A stretch of DNA of 64,000 nt from Dreissena polymorpha (GCF_020536995.1 NC_068356.1:83883672-83947671); one strand, 5' to 3'; shown: positions 1-9,957, counted from the first letter of the stretch. The notes: generated from the sequence alone by a model not told the origin. Translations and numbers: made by a program.

Positions 1-134
1 AAATATATCTCTACCTTTGTAACGGGCTACACAGCACCAGTCGGTGGCATATGTTGTTAAAACACAAAATTTTGTTTATCGGTTATTGAACTGATTTTTT
101 TTATAAAAAATGTTAATGAACTGTTGCGGGAAGC

Positions 135-151
135 GGGGGGGGGGGGGGGGG
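135..151. repeat. Poly-G tract
   Basis: Uninterrupted run of 17 G on the plus strand. A homopolymer of this kind is prone to length error in assembly and can form G-quadruplex structure. Nothing else is visible in bases 1-350. Confidence 0.9.
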
Positions 152-352
152 TCAAAGGGACTCGCATTTCTCTTACATAGTTTTTTTTTGCGATATTTGT
201 TATTTTACCGAATTAATATTAATCGGCATTAATTACCGGTTTTGACAAAGATTTTGATCGTCTCTTGTTTAAAAACGATTACACATCTTAGAGCTGTTGA
301 TTGCGATTTAAAGATTTGCTTTTTATGAAATCAGATTTAATAAATAATACAC

Positions 353-863
353 TTAAATGGACCTTTTCACTTTTGATAAATAGACAAAATAAAAAAAATG
401 TTTCAGATTCTCAAATTTTCGTTGTAGTTATGATATTTGTGAGGAAACAGTAATCCTGAACATTTACCATGCCTTAAACTATCCGTTATTGGCATCTTTT
501 GACGATTTAAAAACCATAATTATAAAATGATAAAAATAATTGCAACGCGAAACGCTTGAATAATTTGATGAGTTGTGTTGTTGTCGTTATATTTTGTAAC
601 ACTACGAGGATTGCTTTTATAAAGTAAAAAAAAAAACATCACACATTTTATAAGCACGGATGGCCGAGTGGTCTAAGCGTTTGACTTTTTACTCCATGGT
701 CAGTGGTTCAAGCCCAGTTGAAGGTTACTTTTTTGTGTCTTCGATTTTATTATTATTATTATTTTTACTGCAGATTTTTAGATACAATGTGTAAATTGAT
801 CAATATTGAGCATGTAATGACAAGATTCAATAAATGTCAAAATCTGTGAAAATGTCCCTTTAA
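353..863 (+). mobile_element. TTAA-ended MITE carrying a tRNA-like segment, copy 1
   Basis: Non-coding element of about 511 bp. Its left end reads TTAAATGGACCTTTTCAC and the reverse complement of its right end reads TTAAAGGGACATTTTCAC, so the terminal inverted repeats match at 16 of 18 positions and both ends are TTAA, as expected of piggyBac-type target sites. A tRNA-like segment lies in the middle (656-730). Three more copies are in the window (1683, 18040 and 29002), and they share sequence on both sides of the tRNA-like part, so the whole unit moves together. It could instead be a SINE inserted into a MITE before amplification. Confidence 0.7.
656..730 (+). other. tRNA-like segment (Leu/Ser class) inside the MITE
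   Basis: GGATGGCCGAGTGGTCTAAG resembles the 5' arm and A box of a class II (Leu/Ser) tRNA, and GGTTCAAGCCC about 45 bases later is a good B box. The acceptor stem does not close and there is no clean cloverleaf, so this is a Pol III promoter relic rather than a working tRNA gene. The same segment occurs in the other three copies of the element. Confidence 0.65.
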
Positions 864-966
864 TTGCGTTTTGTGTTTTTCTATTCACCTCGCCGAATTT
901 TGTTAAACTATTCTATTATTACAAAGTCAAATTAGTAAGATGCTGTGTATTATATAAAGGATAGTT

Positions 967-1143
967 GTTCATGTCAGTGTTTGATCGTTTGTTATTTCAC
1001 GAGTGATCATTGGAAATATTTTTTTTCTATGATCACGATCATGTCAGTGTAAGATCGTTTGTTATTTCACGAGTGATCATAGAAAATATTATTTGTCTAT
1101 GATCACGAGTGAATTAACAAACGATCTTACACTGACACGAACA
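967..1143. repeat. Inverted-repeat hairpin element with GTGATCATAG core
   Basis: The stretch from about 1038 to 1143 folds back on itself: GTCAGTGTAAGATCGTTTG on the left pairs with its complement at the right end, about 47 bp per arm around a short loop. Bases 967-1035 are a partial direct duplicate of the left arm. Related core sequence (CTCGTGATCATAG) occurs inside the insertion at 1908-2095, so this is a small dispersed foldback family. Confidence 0.6.
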
Positions 1144-1682
1144 AATGTTCTGTTTCTTTTATGCCCTTTTTTTCAAGAAAATAATTAACAGCTGTTTCCC
1201 TTTCGCTGAAAAGTTACCCTTTCTCCCGTGGCATGCCTCAATACTTTTCAATACACAAAATGACGTCATTATACTAGCGCAATTCTCCAGTTAAACTCTT
1301 TTACAATTTAAATAATCGGTGAAAAAAGCATAAAATAAAAAGAAAATTTGGTGGATTCGATGGAATATCGTTTTTAATTCACTCGTGATAAAAAAATATA
1401 TATTTAAATCTTGAAGTAAATCTTGATATGATAATATAAGAATAGAAAAAGTAGTTCCGAAAATGTGTTATTTTCATCGCTGAAAATAGCAATTTGTTTA
1501 TTTTCACTGCTTTTATTTCACTGCAGAAATGTCATATTATATCATTAGGTATAACAGAAAGAACCATATTTCATGCAAGAAAATTTGGTTCAGACTGGGC
1601 ACTGGAAAAATCCATAATCTCATGTTGACTTGCAAAGAATGCCAGCCACAAGTTTTTGAGTAAACCTTTGCGAAAATATGAA

Positions 1683-2215
1683 TTAAATGTTTTGGTAAAT
1701 TGACAAAAAATAGAAAATGTTTCATATTTGCAAATTTTGGTTGCAGTTAGGATATTTGTTAGGAAGCAGTGATGCTGAACATTTTCCATGCTCTAAAATA
1801 TTCATTATGTGCATCTTTTGACGATTAAAAACCTAAAATTTTAAAGCGTTGCAACGCGAAACGATTGAATAATTTAGAGAGTTCTGTTGTTGTCATGTTA
1901 TTTTATGCTTTCCGGTGGTTTATAGAGAAATATCAGTGAATTAAAACTGATAATTTCACTGTTTTAAACTCGTGATCATAGAAAATATATATTTTCACTC
2001 GTGGCTGCGCCACTCGTGAACATATTATTTTCAATGATCACTCGTGAATTAAATTCGATAATCCAACGAATCCATCAAATAACCTCTATATATTTTGCGA
2101 TACTATGAGGAATGCTTATATAATTAATAAATTATATCAGTCATTGTACGACGGATGGCGGACTGGTCTAAGCGAAAGTCTTTTACTCCAGGGGTCAGTG
2201 GTGCTCATTGGGTCA
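1683..2215 (+). mobile_element. tRNA-carrying TTAA MITE, copy 2, interrupted
   Basis: Matches copy 1 from the left end (GCATCTTTTGACGATT near 1810) through the tRNA-like part (GGTCTAAGCG near 2165). About 190 bp (1908-2095) not present in the other copies, rich in CACTCGTG motifs and partly palindromic, is inserted in the middle. The right end decays into the 31-bp array. Older and more diverged than copy 1. Confidence 0.55.
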
Positions 2216-2239
2216 TTGTCGACCTGAAATGGCCAACAA

Positions 2240-2401
2240 GTCACCCGGGGATGACAAGAAGCCGATTCATGTCACCCTGGGGTGACATCAAGCCGACGCT
2301 AGTCACCCCAGGTGAATAGAATCGGCTTCATGTCACCACAGGGTGACATGAATCGGCTTCTAGTCACCCCCGGGTGACAACAATCGGCATCTAGTCACCC
2401 G
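2240..2401. repeat. 31-bp array of spaced GTCACCC palindromes
   Basis: Five full units plus a partial sixth, starting at 2240, 2271, 2302, 2332, 2363 and 2394, so the spacing is 31, 31, 30, 31, 31. Each unit is a palindrome near GTCACCCNGGGTGAC followed by a ~16-bp spacer. In units 1-2 the spacer reads AAGCCGATTC-like; in units 3-5 it reads the reverse complement (GAATCGGCTT). The array is therefore a head-to-tail series of palindromes with an orientation switch in its spacers. It has no coding potential. Confidence 0.85.
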
Positions 2402-2997
2402 TGTATTTTTTATCAAACGGAACCCCATTCGCAACATTGTTAAAAGAAGAAAAGAAAACATGATAAAATAAAAAAAGAATATGTAAGAAAAGCCATTCTG
2501 GCTAGAATATTCACCTATAAGATTTTAAGCCTTAATTCTTTTGTCAAGTATTTCTTTTCCATTTTATGCAATTCCTATTAAATATGGGGGTTTAATAAAT
2601 GAACAAATTGAATCCATTTAACATTTTGCAAAAGGTTAAAATCAACAGGCGTAATTCTACGCAATATGATGAAAATGATAACAGTAATATGTAAGAACGA
2701 ACTGTGAAGTATTGATTAAACAGTAAAATACTGTTCGCAAGAAAATATTGAAACTTTGAAAGTTATCAACACATAATGAAAATGGCGGGTTTTAAAATTG
2801 AAACAATTGTTAAACGAATACGGATTTTTATTTCATTTTAAAATCTCTATAGTCTATACTGAATGTTTAAAATGAAATTTCATGTCTACAGTGTGTGCAG
2901 TTTTATTGTTTAAATGTTAAGAATGTTTTAAACATCTTTTGAATGTGAAAACTGCTTGGGTGTATGACCCAAACGTTTACGCGTGCTCTTTGGAAAA
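2402..2997. other. Unique AT-rich DNA
   Basis: No open frame, repeat or RNA-like fold recognised. Confidence 0.6.
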
Positions 2998-3464
2998 TTA
3001 ACCCATAATGCATAGTGGACTCTCCCATCCTTCTAAATTGGATCAATTTATTTCCAAAATTAGGGATTTCTAGTATAATTATTTTTATATTAAGAATATT
3101 TCTTATATAAATTCCTTTAAGGAAACAGCGCAGACCCTGATGAGACGCCGCATCTAATCTGGTTCTACGCTGTTTGCCAAGGCCTTTTTTCTAGACGCTA
3201 AACATAAATGGGTTAAGGACCGCCCACCCTTTGAGACTTAAGAGTCCTTCTAAACTGGATCAATTTATTTCCAAAATAAGGGATTTCTAGTATAATAATT
3301 ATTATATTTAGAATATTTTTTACAGAAATTCCTCTGAGGAAACAGCGCAGACCCTGATGAGACGCCGCATCTCATCTGGTTCTACGCTGTTTGCCAAGGC
3401 CTTTTTTTTTCTAGACGCTTAACATTAATGGGTTAAGGACCGCCCACCCTTTGAGACTTAAGAG
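2998..3464. mobile_element. TTAACCCAT-ended MITE with a ~218-bp tandem duplication
   Basis: The element starts at TTAACCCATAATGCATAG (2998) and its first right end is AAATGGGTTAA (3216); the ends are inverted repeats with TTAA tips. Bases 3028-3244 are repeated at 3245-3464, including 28 bp of flank beyond the right end, so this is a segmental tandem duplication and not two insertions. The interior contains GATGAGACGCCGCAT, half of a hairpin that is complete in the copy at 15776. Confidence 0.75.
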
Positions 3465-3540
3465 TAACGTTACTTAATATTTTGTGACGATACTAATGAT
3501 AAATATTGTAATCAAAGGGACCCATACGATAATTTAATTG

Positions 3541-3720
3541 TGCCTCGTTCTGGGAAAACTGGTCTTAATGCATGTGCGTATAGTGTCGTACCATATAGCA
3601 CAGGATAATACGAGATGACACTTTCCGCCAGAACTGGGTTTTCTTTTAAATTGAAAATTCCATTGCAACGGACAGAAGGCTAATCAGGGACGACACTTTA
3701 CGCACATGCATTAATCTAAC
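3541..3720. mobile_element. Nested-hairpin MITE copy
   Basis: Left part CTTAATGCATGTGCG and right part CGCACATGCATTAA are inverted repeats, with CGACACTTT-type motifs inside each arm. One of about a dozen copies of the dominant ~230-bp family in the window; this one is diverged and slightly shortened. Confidence 0.75.
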
Positions 3721-4514
3721 AATATTCACAGATCCTTGCATCTTCGCCTTAATCTAAAATTATCGATGTATACAAATAAGTAAAAAAAACATGTGCACGT
3801 ATGGGATACTATTATAAATACCATAATAATTTAAAATTAACAGTTATCATATGATTTAAGGCTCTATTTACTACTTTACATAATTGATTTCGTCATTTAA
3901 CAAAACATCTCTTTTTGGTATAGTTAATTAAGGTACTCCATTGTCGTTGCTGTATTTTGTTTTGATTTTTCTTATTACAGTAGTATAGTAGTATAGTAAC
4001 TTATTGCAGTTACCGTATTGTAAAATGAATTGAATTTCACGAATATCATGTCGAAACTATATATTAATTTTTAGTAAAAGAGATATATTAACACGTTACA
4101 TTACTTTCATTAAAATGAATGTATTGAACAATATACACATGTATTTGTCTTAATAAACTGTCGGTTCTTTTCTTTTTATAAGCTCACTTGTGTAACGTTC
4201 TTCTTTCCGTTTCATAGTTCCTTCATGATATATTAAATATTGGTATATGTTAATTATATTTTATAAGTTTCAAGAATTAGTACATGTTTAAATTCTCCCT
4301 GTTTTAATGTTAAATAAAATATTCATGTTGCATAAAGTGTTGCCAGTTTTAATAAGATCACTGTTATAATAGGTGTTTGGAGGTATTTACATTATTACAT
4401 TCATGCTATGTTTTTACTTAAATTATAATGCCCACGTATATCAAATGCGTTATTAATATGATTAACGTAACATTATGTTCTTTTCCGTGTCAGCTAATGT
4501 GTTCATTTGAGAAA
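3721..4514. other. Unique AT-rich DNA
   Basis: No gene or repeat recognised on either strand. Confidence 0.6.
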
Positions 4515-4732
4515 TGAGCCTCGTGATGGGAAAACGGGTTTTAATTCATGTGCTTAAAGTTTCTTCAAATATTAGCCAGATTTGCGTGAAGAAGAAACTT
4601 ACATAAAACGAAAATTTCTATAAAAGCGGAAAGTGTCGTCTCTCATTAGCCTATGTGGAGATCCTTGGCTAATCTAGGACGACACTTTCGCACATGCATT
4701 AAGCCCACTTTTCCCTGAACGCGACTCATACT
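4515..4732. mobile_element. Nested-hairpin MITE copy
   Basis: Begins with GCCTCGTGATGGGAAAACGG and ends with CACTTTTCCCTGAACGCGAC, the outer inverted repeat of the family. The left inner arm is worn and the right inner arm (GGACGACACTTTCGCAC) is well kept. Confidence 0.75.
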
Positions 4733-5218
4733 TTTTGTCATGGTTTATTGTCGAATAACCCTCTGTAAGGAGTCAAGTATCGTTAGGATTAAATCAAGAG
4801 AGCGAAGGAAATTTAGTACCGCATCACGATGCGCCTGAAGATGACTAGCGCGTGGGTTTTCTTGACCCTTAAATACTTAGACATTGCTTGTTGCCATTTA
4901 ATTTAATAAGTATGTTATTTGTTACTTTAGGTTCTTTTGATTGTTATTTAATTTTCCTTTTATTAATTTAGTTTCATATAGTTTTATAACATAAAAATAT
5001 ATTTATACAAAACCCTGTGTGACGTTTGTTTCTTAAGGAATACTATATGATATGCATCAGTGACTTACTTTTGTTGTCACTTGATTTAAAATATTTTACT
5101 GCTTTATTTACTACATCGTGGGTTCGTAAATATTTTAGCTTTAATGCAGCGTTCCTTTTATCTTTCTTGTTTAATTCTTTCCATGTTATGACGCACTTGG
5201 GTGAATTTTATCTTGAAA
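4733..5218. other. Unique DNA
   Basis: No gene recognised. An open frame entering the following array is only a by-product of the 24-bp repeat. Confidence 0.6.
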
Positions 5219-5550
5219 GGTTTCCAGTACTGTATATCTCACGATTTGCAGTATTGTATACCCCACGGTTTCCTATACTGTATATCTCACGGTTTGCAGT
5301 ATTGTATACCCCACGGTTTCCAGTACTTTATATCTCACGGTTTGCAGTATTGTATATCTCACGGTCTCCAGTACTTTATATATCACGGTTTCCAGTACTG
5401 TATATCTCACGGTTTCAAGTACTGTATATCTCACGGTTTTCAGTACTGTATATCCAAACGCTTAGGAGTAATGTATATCTAAACGGCGTAAAGTATTGTA
5501 TATCTCAAGGGTTTGCATTACTGATATCTTACGGTTTGCAGTACTGAATG
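5219..5550. repeat. 24-bp tandem array, ~14 units
   Basis: The unit is close to GGTTTCCAGTACTGTATATC followed by TCAC. About nine units in the centre are well kept and those at the right end are diverged and slip in length. Because 24 is a multiple of three, the array stays open in several frames and gives a repetitive Tyr/Ile/Arg-rich translation, which I do not regard as a protein. Confidence 0.85.
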
Positions 5551-5614
5551 TATGTAATTAGACAGAATTGCGAGTTCCAGTTCCAAAATATTGTTCAAGT
5601 TAAAATCTTATAAT

Positions 5615-7136
5615 TTTTCACCTGTCCAATTTTCTTTTTGCATAAATGATGTAGAAAATTACTTACTTTCAAATAACAATATTAGTGTTCATGTAAATGA
5701 CCAAAATTTACATATGTATCTTAGATAAGCTGTGATTCTGCATGCTGACGCTACTGTATTATTTGCTAACGAAGAACATGAATTAAATTCAGTACTCAAC
5801 AAATTTCACAATATTTTTTAACCGGGAAACTTGAGATAAATATTAAAAAGTAACATTATGGTTCTTGGTAATAAATATAAAAGAATTAGAGTTTTCTCAG
5901 TCACCGGAGAGCAAATGGAAGTTGTTAAAATATTTCTTTTAAATATTTAGGAATAATTTTCTCCAAAAATAGATTGTTTGCTTCTACAAAGAAACAAGCA
6001 AGCTAAAACGGAACTGTTTTGTTTGAAAAAGAAAATAAGAAATTTTGACTTACCAATTAAATTGTTTGAAGAAACTATTATACCTTTTTTAACACACGTA
6101 AGTGAAGTGTGGGTAAATTTCGATGTGAACTTGCTGATAAAAGTCCACACTGATTATATGAAATACATATTAGATGTCAAACTTCAACTCCGCATAGTAT
6201 GTTGCATGGCGACCTTGGTAGATTTCCAAAATTAACGGAGGAAAAAAGACAAGTTATTGGTTTCTGGAATAATATTGTTGTTAATCGTAACGAATTGTCA
6301 TTACTGTATACCGGTAGATGTATGCTTTCTGAATATGTTAATAGATACCCAGCTTACACGTGGTCAGATTGTGTTTAAACAATCCTGGGGTATGCGGTTT
6401 TAGTTATATCTAGTTGAACCAAATGTTTGATGGTTTCGAAGTAGGTTACTACATATTGGTGAACAGTCTTTGAAAGACCAATATAGACAGTCGTGACACT
6501 CTCAAGCTTGCAATTCGTCTAAGGCTTTAAATTATCGTATATATAAACATGCCACAAATATGAAACCTATCTGGATATTTTGCTTGTTTCTATGGGCAAC
6601 AATTTGTCAATTTTAGAAGGTGAAACAGTTTTTTGCCAATAGAAAAATTAGGATAGTAAATATAAACCGCAATGGACGCAATTGTAATCTTTGCAAATTA
6701 AATGAAATTGGTGACGAATACTTACCCTAACCCTATTACATTTTCAAATGCACATCTTGAGCCACGTAACAAATAACTACTTAAGAAATATCAAACGAGG
6801 GTAAACTGTGTACAATTTGACTTACTTATGGATGAGAAAAACGAAACTGCTCTATGCAATATGTTAAAATAAATGAAAATTTTCCTTAAAAGTGTTTAAA
6901 AAAGACAACTGACGAACCCCCATCCTATATAAAAAATAAATTTAGTTAAAGTGCATTTATTGTGTATTATCAACATGTATTATTACCGGTACATTAGTTT
7001 TAAATTGTCACATATGTTTGCATTTCTCAAATATCACATGATCCACAGCGTTGGCATTTTATGTTTTTATATGTGTAAACTCATATCACTTATCTATGTG
7101 CTGGGTATAAATAAACTGTTGAAACTGTTCTAAAAG
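5615..7136 (+). mobile_element. Decayed LINE, 3' part (RT fingers/palm to tail)
   Basis: Translated pieces on the plus strand follow the C-terminal half of a non-LTR reverse transcriptase: SPVQFSFCINDVENYL (usual SPLLFSLFINDLE) near 5618, ADATVLFA near 5747 in place of the catalytic YADDTVLFA, then the open stretch 5978-6235 with LFEETIIPFLTHVSEVWVNF (usual LPILLYGSEVWG). Farther on come a CNLCKLNEIGDEY zinc-ribbon-like segment near 6690 and an A-rich end near 7136. Frames change many times and the second catalytic Asp is lost, so it is dead. The family looks the same as that of the LINE at 22345-24420. Confidence 0.7.
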
Positions 7137-8110
7137 TGTGCATTCTTTTATCGGATACTTTCTGTACATGGGACATCACGCCTGTTAAGTTAAACGTGTA
7201 CATCGTGTAATCAGTAGTTTATATTTCGCATCAAGCTTTTTTTAAACCAGAACATTCTTATAATACATTCAACGAGTAAACGATCATTAAGAGCTGTATT
7301 TATTTAATGTTCTTAACAAAAACTCTGATTTATTTTCCGAGTTTTTGTTATCAGAAAGTAGACCACTTTTGGCCGTTGGTTACAACGACCAAGCGAGTCA
7401 ACGCTATTTAAAACACTTGACATAGAATAAAGGTGTTTGTAATTGGTCAACAAGTCTCCTTTTGTAACGGTCATACTTCGTGATAGCATAATGACTGAAC
7501 GTATATAATGTAATCTGTAAAGTTGCATAGAATATACAAGTGGTTTCATTTTTATAAACGAATTAAACATACATACATATTTCCATACCTGCTACCTTAT
7601 ATAGTATGGTGATAATCAATAATAATTACAGACATTATTATTGCGTTTATTATGTTCGTCTGTGTTAAGCTCGATACTTACGGCACAAGTTATATATATG
7701 CTTTTTAGTAATCCAATGCGAACGTCTTCGTACAGCGCAATTTTATTAAAAGTATAATATAATTTAGTTCTTAATTGATTAAATCAGAATTTAGTTAACT
7801 TAGGATGTTACCAGAGCCCTAAGTAATGTTATAAAAAGAACTTTGTTTCAATGTGATACACCAAACCTATATACATAAAAAACTTATTATGCTTATATGA
7901 ATTTTTGAAAAACAACGACAAGCAAACAACAACAGTAGCTTAAAATTCGAAAGATACTGTTACTGAAGGAAGTGAATTCTGGGCAGCGACGCGTCAATAT
8001 ATATTTTTTAAGTTAACCTAAATGCGCAACAATATCCGTCTGGATTGAATCTTTCAAATCAATGGTCCGAATGGCCATATGAAAATGGTGTTTGACTATA
8101 TGCCGCCTTC
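7137..8110. other. Unique DNA, part of the intron of the Gbx-like gene
   Basis: No exon-like open frame or repeat recognised. It lies downstream of the exon-1 splice donor of the minus-strand homeobox-type gene and should therefore be intron. Confidence 0.5.
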
Positions 8111-8116
8111 TGCTAA

Positions 8117-8347
8117 TTTAGAAACTGGGTTAAATGCATATGCGTAACGTGTCATTCCAGATTAACCTTTGCAGTATGCACAGACTAATTAAGAACGACA
8201 TTTGCCGTTTACGCTAGGGTACTTGCTAAAAAGATAATTCCTTTAATGGAAAAATAACATAAAAGCGGAAATGTCGTCCCTGATTAGCTTTTGCAGACTT
8301 CACAGGCTAATCTGGAACGACACTTTACGCACATGAATTATGCCTAG
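8117..8347. mobile_element. Nested-hairpin MITE in the first intron of the Gbx-like gene
   Basis: The arms ATGCATATGCGTAACGTGTC and GACACTTTACGCACATGAAT form the outer hairpin, and GTCGTCCCTGATTAGC belongs to the inner one. The element ends about 87 bases inside the intron, counted from the splice donor at 8434/8435. An open reading frame running through the donor continues into this element, but that extension is not expected to be used. Confidence 0.8.
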
Positions 8348-8434
8348 TTTTAAATATATGTCTATATTTAACTTATACGTATGAAATGCTACTGAAAAAA
8401 ACCCCATCACATTCGCAATGTATTCAATAGTTAC

Positions 8435-8950
8435 CTGTACACGACTCCTCGCTATCACCGTCCTCATCATCGAAGCGGTCGCAGCCGTCAACGTTATGTC
8501 AACGTCCTTCCCTCGTGACGTCATCACTCGGAGATCCTTGGGCCGACCGTCGTCGTCGTCGCTACCTTCCGTTGGCGAGTCTTCAAACTCATGCTTTTGT
8601 GAAAGTTTTTCATAAAGATGAGAAGTGACCCCGTTAAACGGGGTCATCCGGGAGAAAGAACCGTAAGCGGTGTTGGTGAACGCGCTGTGGATACTTCCGG
8701 TAAAATAGGGGTTGGTGGACGGAAAAAGCGGAAATCTCGAGAATGTGTTTGCGAACTGCATCATCGCCGGCGGGAATGCAAGTTCAGCTCCCGGCGGTTC
8801 GCCGACGACGCGAAAAAGACTTGAATTTCCGGTTGGTGGTACGAACATGTAACCGCCATTAGTGGTGTACGTCATTGGCGATATCCTAGAGGTCATCGTC
8901 GGCGAAATCAAAGAGTCAATCGAAAAAGAGTGAGATCCTTGTCTGCTCAT
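8435..8950 (-). CDS. Gbx: First coding exon of a Gbx-like homeobox gene (partial)
   Basis: Seen: 172 codons from ATG at 8950 to a strong donor CAG|GTAACT, ending in phase 0, with an in-frame TAA 36 bases upstream of the ATG. Local base composition is much more GC-rich than the surroundings. Residues 9-15 are FSIDSLI, an EH1-type Groucho-binding motif. It is followed by MTYTTNGGYMFVPP (26-39), a Phe/Pro-rich middle (59-83) and an acidic patch EGSDDDDG (128-135). Known: vertebrate GBX1/2 begin with AFSIDSLI, then YTGYPMFMP, then a Pro/Phe-rich linker before a homeodomain in a later exon, so order and spacing agree. Inferred: a DNA-binding transcriptional repressor acting in the nucleus in neural patterning. 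No homeodomain is found between 1 and 8434 on the minus strand, so intron 1 is at least 8.4 kb. Another EH1-bearing homeobox family is possible; Gbx is my best match. Confidence 0.65.
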
Positions 8951-9783
8951 TATCGTCGGCGTCGTGAACTGTTTTCTGTTAATGAATTACCGTAATAACA
9001 TCATTTCCTAAAATAACATAAGATTTAAATGTATACAAATATTAGATCATGCAGTGCTCACTTATTCCACACAATAAAAGTCGAAATATCATACGGGTAT
9101 TGCACAAGTTTGGTATTATTTGAAATGTTTCTTCCAATATCATGATAATCAGTCCATTGTTTATACAATTTCCTAAATAAGCAATATTGGCACGAACTTA
9201 AGAACCGTTCGAGGTGTCAAATTTCATGAGAAACGTCCGCCACAAGTTGGCAATTGAGGAAGACACTCGTCTGTCATATCAATTTAGTAAATAGCCGGAT
9301 CATCTCAGCTTAATAACATATCACTTGATGAATAGAAATCGAGAAAGTTGACGGTGGGTTGAAGCGTATCGAGAACGAAGACGCATTCAATAAACCGACC
9401 AATCTGATTTGCAGATGTCGCGCGTTTGCGCTTGATTGGCACCCGCCCCCGGCAGAGCTGCACAGTGATTGGCTGAGCATGTCGCTGTTGACCTTTGTTG
9501 ATTGAAAAATCCAGTTAACAGTCGGAAAGTGGCATCAATAGCTGATTGGATACATTTTAATTGAAATCATTACTTCTATAAACGATAATTGAACTAGAAT
9601 TAATTGAGATTAATTTGCACAAAAATTAAATGAGCAAGCGAAGAACACGGGACTAGTAATTAATTTTTGGCTCTCTGAGTGAATAGAATAGAATATAAAT
9701 CAAAGAGAAATGAGACTCCATTAGGTTGACGCTTGATTTTGTGCAAGTCGTTAGAATGACATTAGGAAATTACTCCATATTAT
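8951..9783 (-). promoter_or_regulatory. 5' UTR and putative promoter of the Gbx-like gene
   Basis: Read on the minus strand, two CCAAT boxes (9472-9468 and 9439-9435) lie 33 bp apart with a GC box, GGGGGCGGGT (9450-9441), between them. A further ATTGG-type box (plus-strand CCAAT, 9399-9403) lies about 450 bp upstream of the ATG. This is the most GC-rich stretch around the gene besides the exon. No convincing TATA box or initiator was seen. CTTTGTTGATTG at 9492-9503 resembles a Sox/LEF site. Confidence 0.45.
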
Positions 9784-9957
9784 TGAAAACCACCACCACC
9801 TCACCAACCCCATCCCCACCACCACCACCACCACCACCGCCACCGCCCACGCCGACGCCGCCGCCTGTCACCACCACCACCCCCGCCGCCACCGCCCTCG
9901 TCGCCGCCCCCACCACCACCACCACCAGAGCAACAACAACAACAACAACAACAATAA
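9784..9957. repeat. CCA/CCG-rich simple repeat merging into CAA
   Basis: Strand-asymmetric C-rich block built of CCA, CCG and CCC triplets, with (CAA)n then ATAAT at its right end. It yields poly-Pro/Thr or poly-Val/Gly translations that are artefacts of the triplet repeat. It lies about 0.83 kb upstream of the Gbx-like start codon. Confidence 0.9.

Noticed and set aside
656-730. Functional tRNA-Leu/Ser gene
   Set aside because: A and B boxes are present but the stems do not pair into a cloverleaf, and it sits inside a repeated element.
2240-2401. CRISPR-like array
   Set aside because: Regular palindromic repeats with spacers, but the spacers are the same sequence in two orientations and the DNA is animal.
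5026-5547. 173-codon open frame
   Set aside because: Most of it is the translation of the 24-bp minisatellite; no upstream gene structure.
8300-8434. C-terminal extension of the Gbx-like exon
   Set aside because: Lies after a strong splice donor and reads into a MITE.
8418-8824. Plus-strand open frames over the Gbx-like exon
   Set aside because: Shadows of the minus-strand coding exon in GC-rich DNA.
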